A program made the position numbers and the translations under genes. From Phanerodontia chrysosporium (lineage: Eukaryota; Basidiomycota; Agaricomycetes; Polyporales; Phanerochaetaceae), in contig MJGA01000034.1 of the NCBI GenBank assembly GCA_001910725.1, forward strand, positions 1 to 64,000: a stretch of DNA of 64,000 nt, written 5' to 3'. Under the pieces are notes generated by a model that was given only the letters and a program-made list of their open reading frames with translations, searched no databases and was not told the origin of the DNA. Below, in pieces: positions 9,033 to 19,769 of the stretch; position 1 is the first letter of the stretch; the number at the start of each line of letters is the position of its first letter.

Positions 9033-9632
9033 TATCACAAAAATGCGCTGCCCTAGCGCCTATACACCAAACCAACCAGCAATACTCACTGGCAAAGGTT
9101 TACTTGGACTACAAAGGGTGTAGCCAAGCTTGAAGACGAGGTATAGAGACTAGAGAGGTGAGATGCGATGAGATTGAAGCTGGGGAGGCACCCCCAGCCC
9201 TCAGGGTTTATATACATGTGCACCAGGTCCCCAGGGACCGGTGTTCAGGGTCCTAGCTATCTAATACCTACTATGCTATTGGCTAGTGCCCTACAGGCAT
9301 TCCTACATTCTCCTACACGTTCCTAAATGTTCCTACGATGTCCCAGAAACCTCCAGAACGTTCCAGCACTGTCCGGACCTGTCCAGAGACCTCCAGGACT
9401 TTCTAGTCCATTCCGGAGTGTCTCGGCGCTTCCAGACCCTTGCCTGCTTCTAGACCTTCGACCATGTGACCCTGGGATACCGCACGTGTGCGCATCACGT
9501 GACCGCCGTATCACGTGACCAGCCCCGAGCCTAGGGCTGTCACTCCAGCGCTTCTGCATGTCACAGTTCGGAGTAATCGCTTCTGTCACCTGCTGCCCCT
9601 AACCCTAAGGGTTGAGACGAAAAACTGTGACA
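9033..9632 (-). repeat. 5' LTR of the Ty3/Gypsy element
   Basis: This repeat is equal in length to 1011-1610 and differs at six transition sites over 600 bp (about 1%). On the minus strand it drives transcription leftward into the ORF and gag. It carries the same TATATAAA box, the CACGTG triplet, the TTCCTAC units and the telomere-like end. One TTC of the heat-shock-like element seen in the other LTR is changed here (CTTCAGAACG to CTCCAGAACG). The low divergence suggests a fairly recent insertion. Confidence 0.95.
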
Positions 9633-9775
9633 CTTACCTTGTAACTTACACGACTTTCTTACCTTTACTTACTGTAACTTACAGATTAGACGCCTATTGT
9701 AAGAAGCTGGAACTTACACCCTTTACTTACAGGCTTACGGCCTTTACTTTCTGACATTTGTAACTTACACTCGCC
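9633..9775. repeat. CTTAC-rich degenerate repeat next to the LTR
   Basis: About nine copies of CTTAC or TAACTTACA lie within 140 bp, irregularly spaced and all in the same orientation, beginning directly at the LTR boundary. The stretch is AT-rich compared with the surrounding DNA. It carries no ORF. Its function is unknown. It may be the edge of another repeat into which the element inserted. Confidence 0.5.
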
Positions 9776-9920
9776 GGCATTTTCTTCCGCAACACTAGGC
9801 ATGATCATGTGTCAGAACAATATTTCGCTAATCTGGAGCAACCCTGAACTTGATTTCACTCAGCTCATGATGCATTTTCTGCATCATGATCGCTCTCGAG
9901 CAGGCTTGAGCAGGTGCAGG

Positions 9921-9970
9921 TTTGAGAGCCAATTGAGAGCCAATTGAGAGCCGCCTGAGAGCCGCTGAGA
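9921..9970. repeat. Short tandem repeat (TTGAGAGCCAA type)
   Basis: Four to five units of about 12 bp around GAGAGCC follow each other and decay towards the right end. They lie in the gene-poor stretch 9776-10482, in which I see no gene. Confidence 0.6.
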
Positions 9971-10482
9971 CCTAAATGAGCAGTTCTCGAGAGGCGTCTA
10001 TCACGAGCGCAGAAATACTTTTGACATAGTGAACCAGCACAGATTTCTAGAGTAGACCCAGCTGCTCGGCCGTCTACCTTGGTTCGCGAGGACGCCGGAG
10101 GCGCCTTCGAACGCTCAGCAAGTTGGAAGCAAGCAACGCGAGTCGCTTGGTAGCGCGAAAGACAAGCAGATAGGGGGATGCTATCGTGCGGTATTGGTAT
10201 GTTCGGAGGCTTCAGCAGGGACTCGCAGTGAAGCAGGATATTGCGGTATGTCAGACCATCGAATATAACTGGGATCACGCCTTGAGGGACGTTGGGCAAG
10301 GACACAAATCTTCCGCTCGACAAGCGTCAGGACTTTGAGTCTTTGACTGCGTGCTTCTGGAATCAAATCTCTTTACTTGATCTGGCAATTCTAGTAGTAC
10401 AGGGAGGAATCAGGAGAAATCATATGCGGTTTTCACCCATAGTTACACTAATCAGCGGTCCAAAACTTCATTATGCGCGAGT

Positions 10483-11625
10483 CTAGTCGGAGTCTGCGGG
10501 AGAGGCACCGGTCAACTCGCCCAGCCGGTAGCGAGCCGAGGTAAAGTGGAACGCCACATAACCCTCTGCAAAGCTATCAAATACCTTGCGCTCCTCGCTG
10601 TCCTGCAGAACCAGTCGAGCACGTTGAAGGGTCTCGGCGGCTGCGTCTACAAGAACTTCGAGGACGGCTGAAGCAGGCAGCTCCGAGACCGTCATAGCGT
10701 CGCGTACGAAGTTGGCCGTTTCTCCAGCGATCTCTTCCTTGTAGAACGAGAGAACGTCACTGAAAGTTCGGTTAGTTTCTCACATTAGAACGAGGGAAAT
10801 TTTCCACGTACTTTGCATAATCCATGAAGCGACAAAGGTGCCTGAGAACCGGAGCGGGTAAGACACTTGTCAAGGGCAGAGGTATGACATACGCACGGCA
10901 AGACTTGGAGGAAGAGCGAGTCGTCGGGGAAGCAATTTTTCTCCCATGCTAACAGCGAAAACGAGTCCGTGACGCCGTTGATTGAGCGCTTGTACAACGC
11001 ATACGGGAGCGAGCCAGCCGTGAGGCAAACGCGATTGCTCGTCGTGCGGTCGAGCAACGTCGAGTTGACGAGCTGCACGGTGCACGCCGCGATCGCGGCA
11101 ACGGAGAACGCGCCGAAATACGTCGGCGCGCTCTGGACGTGTTCTATGAAGCGGTCGAGCACCCAGTGGCCCTGCGGCTCGCCGGACAGCATGCGCGGCA
11201 CAAACTCCGCCAGCGCGTCTACGTCGACCGCCTCGTCGTCGAGCGAGATCGCGAGGAACGTGTACACGGTGTTGTACGCCTGCATCTCGAGCCGCATGTG
11301 CTTGTAGACGAGCGTACCGAATGCCACCGAGGCCGCCACGCGCTTCTGGCACGCCGCCGACGTGGTGTCGATGCAGCCCCATGCCTTGATCGTCGCCTGC
11401 AGGCTCTGGGTGACGAAGCCCGTAGGGTCGGGTTGCATCGCGTCCGCGGGTATCTTCACGCGCTCGACGAAGCAGCGGAGGGCGTTGCGGCAGGTTTCCT
11501 CCTGGAATTCATGTTAATCTGCCGTAAGACAAGGAGGGTGGCCGCCCACGCACAGTTTCAGCTCGCTCGCCCTTGACAGAGGCGAAGGATTCTACGCCTT
11601 CAAGAGCTCTGGGGACGATATACAT
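10483..11625 (-). CDS. TRI5-like sesquiterpene synthase
   Basis: The model has four exons: 11625-11554, 11501-10897, 10841-10812 and 10759-10483, giving 327 aa. All junctions are GT-AG and the frame is preserved throughout. The protein belongs to the trichodiene-synthase-like class I terpene cyclases. The first metal site is an Asp-rich DDEAVD at residues 112-117. The second is the NSE triad in NDVLSFYKE, with Asn236, Ser240 and Glu244 (the Asn codon is split by the last intron). The spacing and length fit the family. Such enzymes ionise farnesyl diphosphate with Mg2+ in the cytosol and cyclise it; the product cannot be predicted. A truncated P450 gene 2 kb away suggests a terpene-modifying neighbourhood. 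The first exon (24 aa) is the least certain part. Confidence 0.85.
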
Positions 11626-13563
11626 GAGTCAAGCGAGTGCGTATGTCGCAGTGTCAGCTCACCTCAAGCGAGCCTGAAGCTGTCCTGCAAGGTCGACCAG
11701 CATTTGTGCAGAGAGGAGTTGTTTCGCTTCTTCACGGTTTCACTAGTAGTGCCGTTGGACACCCACAGCTCACGTACCTCCGTTTTATAGCTACAGCGGT
11801 GGCCTTTGACGACGCCTCGACATTCTCGTTGGAGACGCAGTGACGCTACTCCTGACGTAGCGGTCTCCGGTGCACCCAACCAGCAGTAGCCCTATCTCAT
11901 ACATACTTGGCCGACGCACGGCTCGCGGATGCAGAGATTTAGCTCCAGCTCGTGCTTTGCAATGGCCTTGATGCTCATCGCACCCTAGCGTGGACTGCGG
12001 GAGAAGGGGGCATTCTTCTAGAACAGCCCACCTGATGCACCGGCGCTGGCACTGGAGCCAATTCAGTTAGCATTCTCGATCTTTCACGTCGTACGAAACC
12101 TTAGGGCACGGGTTCGCGACGTTTTCCCCTGGCGCGAGTGATGGGACGAGTTGAGGCACGGTCTTGCAGTAGCTGCAGAATATGGCACTGCAGAGTCTTG
12201 TGGTAGATACGTTGCGCGGCCCCTGCCTCAGATGCGCATTTGAGCTACTGCGTCTGCCGGCTGGAACAACAGACCCTACTTGAGTTGTGAGGTGCACAGA
12301 AAGCGCTATCGTACTGACGTGAGCATGATAGCCCGTTGACGACGATACCAGAAGAGGCGTGTTCAGTCGAACAGCTTGGGAATTTACGAGTGGCGGTTGA
12401 AACAAAGTTGAACGTTGAACGTTGAACGTTTGAACACTCGAAGTTGCGTTCGACGCGCTCGCGCCCTGCTCGGGCGCTAGTCCAGTCTTTCCGGGTTTGA
12501 GATGGATTCAACAGACACCCCAATATTTGAGGCGCAGTATAGATCTGCGTTTGCCCGCAGCCAACATGCGCGTTCCATGCCTTCTCATTCCAGATCAAGA
12601 ATAGAGGGACGGCCACAGTACAAGCTTATATGACATGACGGGTGTGTCGGCACACAATTCTGACACAAATTATCTGACACAAACTTCGAAAGCAATGGTC
12701 ACCTCCGTCTTCTCTCGCTCCTTCAGCACAACAAGCTAGCAACTAGCCTGACAGTTCACACTATTTCTCGTTATTGGCACGGTCTGTGCTATTAACGCAG
12801 GTACCTGAGACTTACCACTGTTTGCGATGATGAGTATCATGTCCTCCAATATGGAGAATGAGCTAGTGGGTCTCTCATTCTGTTCATGTACTATTCGGCT
12901 GAAGGTTGATGCCGCTAGAACTGAAGCAGTCCTGATCTGCAGACCGCAGTCCAGCTCTGATGTTCAGGTCGTTGGTTTACAACAGCCGTGCGTATCCTAC
13001 CCATCCCAAAAGCTTAAGGATGGGAGATGAAGCGGTCTGGGCTTCCTTTTCCCGGTTCATCTCATACGATACGTCATTACATTGTCACTGTCGACGCAGT
13101 ACTAATCTATCCAGGCTCCACTGCGTCCCACATCGCAGGAACTCTCGAATACCCCTTACACAAGAAATAGCAGGTGTGAACCATCCCAATGGGCATCGGA
13201 TGCGGCGTCGTGTCGACTTGATATGTGGCGTAAGAGGCGCTAATGGAAGCTCCAGGTTATCTGAGCAGCCGCCGGAGCGACACAGACCTCATCGATAGCT
13301 GAGCGTTTACTAGGTCTACAGGACATGCGCTCGCTGTCACAGGGTGTGGATGGAAGGCTCAGGAGTGGTACGAGACTGCGAGCTGATGCTTTAGCTCCGA
13401 CAACTTCCTGATAACGAAATTACACAGTGAATTGAAGACGAGCAACACAGGAGCAGCACTCCTCAGCCGTGAGTGATCTGTACTCGGTCTGTATATGTTG
13501 TACGAGCCATACGGGACCGTCAGCAGGCCTTGACCATGGCTTTCCAGTGCATCGTTCACCACG
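11626..13563. other. Gene-poor stretch
   Basis: I see no coding region with family motifs or convincing splice structure here. A small tandem heptamer (GTTGAAC, three to four copies) lies at 12407-12435. The stretch separates the terpene synthase from the P450 gene and probably includes both promoters' flanks. Confidence 0.6.
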
Positions 13564-14753
13564 ATGTTGACGTCTCAAGTTCTAATTGCGAAACTTACCG
13601 CTCTTCCCACTTCCTGCTACGCCCTTTTGGCTACAGCTGCATTGCTTGCCCTGCTTTCTGCACGTCGGACGCAGCAACCGACTCCCCCCGGCCCTTGCGA
13701 ACTGCCCATCATTGGCAATGTCGCAGAGCTCTCAGGCGGGTTCGAATGGACCCGGTTCGGGACCACTCTGAGGAAGCAATTCAGTGCGCAAGCGCGCCAT
13801 GTAGACCAACGCGAATCTAACTGACATCGTTCATAGGTGACGTCTTGGGCTTCAACTTTCGCCACAGCCGGTGGAGAGTCCGTACGTCACGTCTGCGGTC
13901 GCCCATGCTGAGTCCTATTGACATCGTACAACGTAGACATTCGGCACCATCGGGGTATTCATGATGGCCATGGCCCTGCACCCCGACAAGCAAGCCCGTG
14001 CGCAGGAAGAGATCGACTCTGCGGTCGGAACAGACCGTCTGCCTACCATGGACGACAAAGCCCGCCTGCCTTACGTCTACGCAGTCGTCCAGGAGGCCAT
14101 GCGCTGGCACCCCATGCTGCCGCTTAGTGCGTACAGCTCCTGAGCCATGTCAGGCATGTCACTGACCCCCACCAGGCCTCCCGCGCCGCGCCGAGGTCGA
14201 CGACGAGTACGACGGATACCACATCGCCAAGGACACCACGGTCTGTGCCAACTTATGGTACGTCTACCCTACCAACACGAGGAGTGTGGGCGCTTTACTG
14301 ACAGGATGCAGGGCCATGGGCATGGAGCCGAATGTGAAGTACCCGCCAGAGCAGTTCATCCCCGAGCGGTTCCTGGACGCGGAACACCCGACTCCAAATC
14401 CCAATACGTGGGCCTTCGGGTTCGGCAGACGGTGAGCAGATTTCATCACCGCATCTACGTTCAGAAGACCTTACATCATTACTTGCTAGCATTTGTCCTG
14501 GCAAGGCGCTGGCAGAGGAGTCGCTGCTCGTCCTGATGTCGACGCTGCTCGCGATGTTCGAGATCTGCGCGCCGCCCGAGGGCATCAAGCCTGAGTTCGA
14601 GTCGCGTGTCGTCAGGTGGGTGCTATCCGACTTTGCTCGGGCTGCTCGCAGCTCACGGTGCGGTCCAGCCTGCCGAAGTCGTTCAAGTGCATCTTCCGCC
14701 TTCGTTCGCCTGAGAAAGCTGATCCGCCGCGCGCGATTGCCGCTGCGCAATGA
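13564..14753 (+). pseudogene. Cytochrome P450 with internal in-frame deletion
   Basis: Seven exons can be joined in frame: 13564-13800, 13837-13881, 13937-14126, 14176-14257, 14312-14431, 14490-14615 and 14669-14753, giving 294 aa. The N-terminus has a membrane anchor and the Pro-rich hinge PPGPCELPIIGN. The I-helix reads FATAGGES, the K-helix ExxR is EAMR (147-150), and the heme loop is FGFGRRICPGKAL with Cys227. All of these look intact. A normal fungal P450 has about 500 residues; the stretch from helix B to helix H (roughly 200 residues) is missing between exons 1 and 2. Substrate contacts and the reductase face would be lost, so I call it non-functional despite the open frame. An assembly deletion is the alternative. 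Confidence 0.8.
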
Positions 14754-14931
14754 GCGCTTGTCGGACTGCAGATCGAAGGCGGTATGTCAGCGTATGTAGA
14801 GTTTGATACCGGTATCGTATTGACAGGGATTATGCGTGCGAGGTGAAATACTATTGTGAAGAGAATCACAAGCAAGTATACACCATCGTCTCTAGAGTCA
14901 CCGTCTTCAGGCTGCCTGGCTAGAGAGATAG

Positions 14932-16608
14932 CTACGCACTCCCAGAGACCGCCGATCGAGCGGCATCGCTGATCCGCGCGACCGGGGTCCGGCCGACGCC
15001 GCTCGCATTGTCCTCGAGGTGTAGGAAGCCGCGTATATACCTGCGCGCGTTGCGGTTCGCGAGTAGCGTGTTCAGGTAGAGCGCGCCGAGTGGATACTCG
15101 AAGGTGTTCCACACGAAGCTGTCCTGGCTCCAAGGGAGCTGCTCGGCCCCAAGGTGTGAACTAGCGTCCGCTACACGCAAGGCGGGACGCACCAGGCTGA
15201 AGTTGATGACCGCGAGGACGGCGGTCCAGAGTCCCGTGTTGACGGTCATAACCACGAGGCGGTCGATGAGGCGGTCGATGCTGCATGCAGGGTGTCAGCG
15301 GAGTCGGTTTCGGCTGTGCACAATGGGCAGGCGGACCTCCGGAAGAACATGCGCCGCTTTGAGCGGAGAAAGAGGGTGGTCGTCCATAAATGCGGAAACG
15401 GCTCGCAAGCTGACAAAGACGGCCTACAGCGCTTGTGAGCGATAGAGGAACGTGTGCAAATTGGGCGGCGCACCTCTACGCGGGGCAATTTCCACAACAA
15501 GGCGACAATGACCTGCGCCCTGGTGAGTGGCTGTATTCAGAGACGCTAAGCTTGTCATTTACTTCGCCCAGTGTGTCCAGACTACACCAAACGGTAAGCC
15601 TGGGTAGCACAGAACCGTAATGAAATCTCACCCGCCGCGCCGACTGATGAGTCCCGGATCCAAATTCGTGGCCGGCAAACCAGTCATAGATCTGGTTGGA
15701 GAGAAACGGCGTACCTGTTTGCCATGTCGCAATTAGGGTCTGGGACAGGCATTCAGTACGCGTCAGGGTTGACATGGGTTATCTCACCATCAATGTCAGT
15801 AAAACACGAGCAACGGCACCTCCACCAGAGACTACAAGGTAGGTATATGCGGCGTTGCCCATTGTAAGCGAGTATGTCAGACTTACAGCGATATATGCCC
15901 TGCAGAAAAAACAGCTGGACAACTGTTGCTAGAACATGCTGGGGCCAACGTCAGCAAGTGTATAAAGCATCTATTGATGCGCGACGGACCGAGAGCAAGG
16001 TCCGCATCTACCACAGTCAAGGTATCCAGAGGATCATGAATTTCTTGCTCATAAAGAGCACTCACGATCATAGCGCTGCGTCCACGCGACTTTGAGTACA
16101 CACGCGCATAGTACGTGGGTCAAAGATACCGCACTATGGCAGAGAGATGGTGACGACGCTCAGAGGGTTGGCCGCCAAAGGGAAGACTAGAAGTCGGTTG
16201 TGAGTACAGGCACGGCTAGTTGTGCTCGGCGGCGTATTTACTCCCTGCGAAGCACAGCACTTCTATAGCGGTCTCGAGAAACTACAAGGGTAGAACCTGT
16301 CATCAAGGTGATCAGCCCCGGATGGGTTGGAGATCAATGGTCGACGAACTATGATTTTCAGCATGAGATGATCAGATCCGTAGCTGGGCGCACTGTGTCA
16401 GCGAATGCACCAGCAAGTCGCGAGGGGCACGCGTAACATACTTCATGAGATACATAGATCTGCATTATACTAATTGAGCCGACATTTGGCGGAGGACCCA
16501 GAGAGCAGCGTATACACTCACGTATGCACATGCGATGCCCACGACGTTGATAATGTACAAGCTCAGAGGGTTCTCCGGGTCGCAACGTGCTGGTGGGGCG
16601 GCATCCAT
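14932..16608 (-). CDS. DUF6534 multi-pass membrane protein (exons unresolved)
   Basis: The C-terminal exon (about 15300-14932) shows the conserved end of basidiomycete DUF6534 proteins: RLIDRLVVMTVNTGLWTA, then FEYPLGALYLNTLLANRNAR. An intron just upstream (gt at about 15340, gcatgcag at about 15285) links it to LFLRSKRRMFFR. A likely first exon starts at 16608 (MDAAPPARCD, then a hydrophobic helix ending GIACAY). An AAYTYLV segment near 15860 fits the middle of the family. These proteins have about seven membrane helices and unknown function, and occur in many copies in mushrooms. I could not join all exons in one frame; the gene may be broken. Confidence 0.6.
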
Positions 16609-17881
16609 CGAGCTTATGTCGCGATTCCGAGTCACTGTCGTGCGTCCAACGAGTCTATGCTTGCACGGCAACATTTATGTAGTGTTCATCGTGAGAAGCC
16701 GGTGACGGCGTGCAGAGCGCGACTCACGCCCGCTGAGCATGATTAAGCCGTCGTATAATACTTGCCGGGCGCGCGAGGCGGACCGCGGATCTTGTGGGGG
16801 GGGGGGATGTGGCGTAGCTGCTTGATAGCTGAAAGCCTTGTATCTAACGCCACTGATGACAACTACGAAACGCGAGTGGGTGAGTGGGGCACAAGTTTAA
16901 TGGGTAGCACATATTGACAGCCAGACATGCTCACTTTCTTTGGGGGCTGCAGCGTGGCAGGCGAGCGCGGGGGTGACATGAGGCCTTCGTCCGACATCGG
17001 GTCCGAGGTACGTATGCGGCAACATTGCAGGAGGGAAACACTGCAAAGGGCTCCGAAAGCAGGCTGAGCAGAGGGCAATGAATGCATGATGTGTATGAGA
17101 TCACATAGCACTTGCAGTTAGTAGACTCGGAGGGTCCTGAGTGGGCATGCCCGACCACTTCACGCTTACCTACTTCCCAGTGGCTCGTGAGTTGTGGACC
17201 TCACCCCAGCGATGGAACGTGCAGTGTTATAGCAAGGTAAGACACGCTCCGGAACAACACGCGTGGGTCGCCGAAGTCTGCAGAGTGTTGGCTTTGGGAT
17301 ACTGGGAATCTGTGGTCAGTGACGAGTTAGATCTCTAGGTAGTACTCTTATGTTATAATGAGTAAGACATTATCTCCTCTACGCTGGCGGGTTGCAGTTG
17401 TTCATCGGCGGCTGGGCGTCGTCCTCAGGATTCAGGAACAGCGCCAAGTGGGCGCGACCGCTGCCTGCTGATGCAGACGCGACGTCGCAATTTCGAGTCT
17501 TTCCAGAGGTGAGACAATCTGCTTTCAGCGAGACAAACCTGCCAGATCACAGTGCGAAGACTTGGACCAGACCGCGGCCCAACGACGAAACATAATTTTC
17601 TTGGCGACAAGAGGGGTGATGGAGAAACAAAACAATCAGCCAATTGCCGCGTCGCGTCTCCGCAATGTCCGCAACCAAGCGCCAGGGCGGGGGATATAAC
17701 CGCGCAGAAGAAAAGAGTTTTCTAGTCTGTCCTTGGACACCTGCTGTTCCCTCGCTAACCGGGTCGACTGGTCGATTCCTGCCTTCCCCCTCCTCTCTCG
17801 CCGTCGCCGTCGTCGTTGCCGTGCTGCCGTCGCTCCTTCGCGCTACTAACTCTCATTTACATCACTCACCTATCGATCGCT
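16609..17881. other. Gene-poor stretch upstream of the lyase gene
   Basis: No gene is recognised. A G-run of about 11 lies near 16797-16807. A TATA-like GATATAAC at about 17694 lies some 190 bp before the start of the lyase gene and may belong to its promoter. Confidence 0.5.
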
Positions 17882-19086
17882 ATGTTCGTGTTCAAGTCGC
17901 TCGTTGCTCTCCTAGTCCTTGCAGCCTCGGTGTCTGCTCACCCATCCGCGGAGGCGATCCACCGCCACCACCACCGCATCCGCGATCTATCCCGGCGGAC
18001 GTGCCACCCACGCGCCACGGGCAGCTCTGCCTCGCACACGGCCAACAACGCTGAGGCACAGACCTCGAGCACATCGCACCATGCCTCGTCCACTCATTCA
18101 TCCGTCGCAGCTGTCCAGACGGCAAACGCACTCTCCATCCACACCAACCTTGCCGCGCTCGCCCCGATCGCCAATATCGTCGAGTCCTGGTCGACTGCGC
18201 CATCGGCTCCGGCCCCGCTCCCGCTCGCCGACTCAACGTTCCGCATTCAGGATGAGATCAAGGCCCTCGCTCATCCGTACGTGCCCGCCCCCGACGGCCA
18301 GCTCTCCATGAAGGCAACCTACCCGAAGGGCTCCTGGAACTTCCAGAACAGCCCCCAGGGTGGTTTCTCATTTTACGGCAAAGGTCCTGAGAGTGTCGAT
18401 CTCACCACCGCGAAGGAGGTGACCTTCGGTTACACAGTCCTCTTCGAAGAAGGCTTCCAGTGGAACCTCGGTGGAAAGCTCCTTGGTCTCTGTATGTCTC
18501 ATTCCATTCCCGATCGGCCACGATCGACACTTGCTAACCCGATTCGTAGATGGTGGGGACGACGACGAAGTTGCCGTGAGCTGCTCGGGTGGCAGACGTG
18601 ACGACCGCTGCTTCTCAGTGCGTCTTATGTGGCGCCAGGAAGGCAAGGGCGAGATGTACACCTACCTGCCGAAAGCGTTCGCCGCCAACGACGCGATATG
18701 CCACGTTCCGCCAAGCTCGACGTGCAACGACGTGTACGGTGCCTCTGTTGGCCGTGGTGCTTTCAAGTTCGAAGCCGGCAAGCCGACCTCGGTCAGCATG
18801 CGCGTGCGCTTGAACGATGCTGGCCAGGCGAACGGCGAGCTTGAGCTCTGGGCGGACGGTCAGAGCGTCATCAACGTCGGCGGCCTGATGATTCGCGACA
18901 GCGACGCTGGCAGGATCCGCGGCCTGATGATGCAGACATTCTTCGGAGGTAAGCACCGTCTCGAACTCCACTTTACTTGGCGGCACGCTGACGGAGCCCT
19001 CAGGTTCTGACAAGAAGTACGCCACGCCCATCGACCAGCACACCTACTTCCGCGACTTTACGATCGCCATTACGGAGAAGCTGTAG
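17882..19086 (+). CDS. Secreted polysaccharide lyase, PL14-like
   Basis: Three exons (17882-18491, 18550-18948, 19004-19086) give 363 aa. The start has a clear signal peptide (MFVFKSLVALLVLAASVSA), followed by a His-rich and Ser/Thr-rich low-complexity linker to about residue 120. The catalytic domain has YPKGSWNFQN, the VSCSGGRRDDRCFSVRLMWR region, the conserved CHVPPSSTCN pair of Cys, and LNDAGQANGELELW. It ends with a QTFFGG-x-D block and YFRDFTIAI. This matches fungal proteins of polysaccharide lyase family 14, which cleave uronate-containing glycans (alginate, glucuronan) by beta-elimination. The substrate in this fungus is unknown; cell-wall or plant glucuronan is plausible. The enzyme should be extracellular. 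Confidence 0.85.
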
Positions 19087-19769
19087 AGCGCACCAACCCA
19101 CGTTCTTACGCTTCTGTGATGCACCAGTGCGGCCCACGCATACCCACTACCCGGCACATACCCAGTCGATCCTTTCACATGCAGTCTCCATGCTCTGACG
19201 CTTTTCATGCTGGCCCATGCTCTCTCTCCCATCTCTCGCTCTCTCACAGATGTCTCTGCTGCCAATATAGCAGGACATCTCGTGTGCGCTCGAGGCGTGC
19301 ACATCCTCAGCTCCGCCCACAAGATGGGCGGGCCCGCCACGGCCCTCGATGGGCGTCGCGGAGATGTCGAGTAACGATTAGTACGCTGGCTTGTTGATAG
19401 TTTTGCTCTATCTCACGTACGTTTAATCTAAATTATCACCTTCATTTGTTGTAACGCGAGCCCTTGTGCGGGTTTGACCTATCTGAATCCTGTCTCACCT
19501 GAATGTAAGTATACCGACGGCGTCGTCTCTTCCGAAACACAAGAAGCTGGAAGCAAGCTTAGGGCTACCTGGATGTCGAGGCCAGACGGGCCGTCGAAGT
19601 CGGAAGCTGTCATTCTCCCAGGCTAGGGTTAAGGTTACACTGGGGGCCGCAAATAGGCGCGAGGTTCTCTTGCGGAACGAAACTTGACTTCCGTCCACGG
19701 CCTCATTCCGCACAACACCACCACTCCCATAGGCACTGCATCTTGTGCAGTTGCGCGTAGCCAAGGCGC
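19087..19769. other. Intergenic stretch with no gene seen
   Basis: It contains the 3' flank of the lyase gene and the 5' flank of the carrier gene, both transcribed rightward. No coding motif was found. Confidence 0.5.

Larger units (their letters stand above)
1011..9632 (-). mobile_element. Ty3/Gypsy chromovirus-type LTR retrotransposon, degenerate
   Basis: Two direct 600-bp LTRs bound the element. Read on the minus strand the order is 5' LTR, unknown ORF, gag with CCHC knuckle, protease, RT, RNase H, integrase, chromodomain, dUTPase, 3' LTR. RT before integrase is the Ty3/Gypsy order. A G-rich polypurine tract (TTGGGGGTAA) sits directly before the 3' LTR. I could not identify a primer-binding site after the 5' LTR. 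The five bases outside the LTRs (ggttt on the left, cttac on the right) do not match, so no target-site duplication is visible. Gag, protease and the start of pol carry frameshifts, and an inverted LTR copy sits inside protease. This copy is therefore unlikely to move by itself, although its pol frame is open for 1187 codons. Confidence 0.93.

Noticed and set aside
12245..12616. 123-codon minus-strand ORF in the gene-poor gap
   Set aside because: Its composition is random, it has no motif, and it is flanked by no plausible introns.
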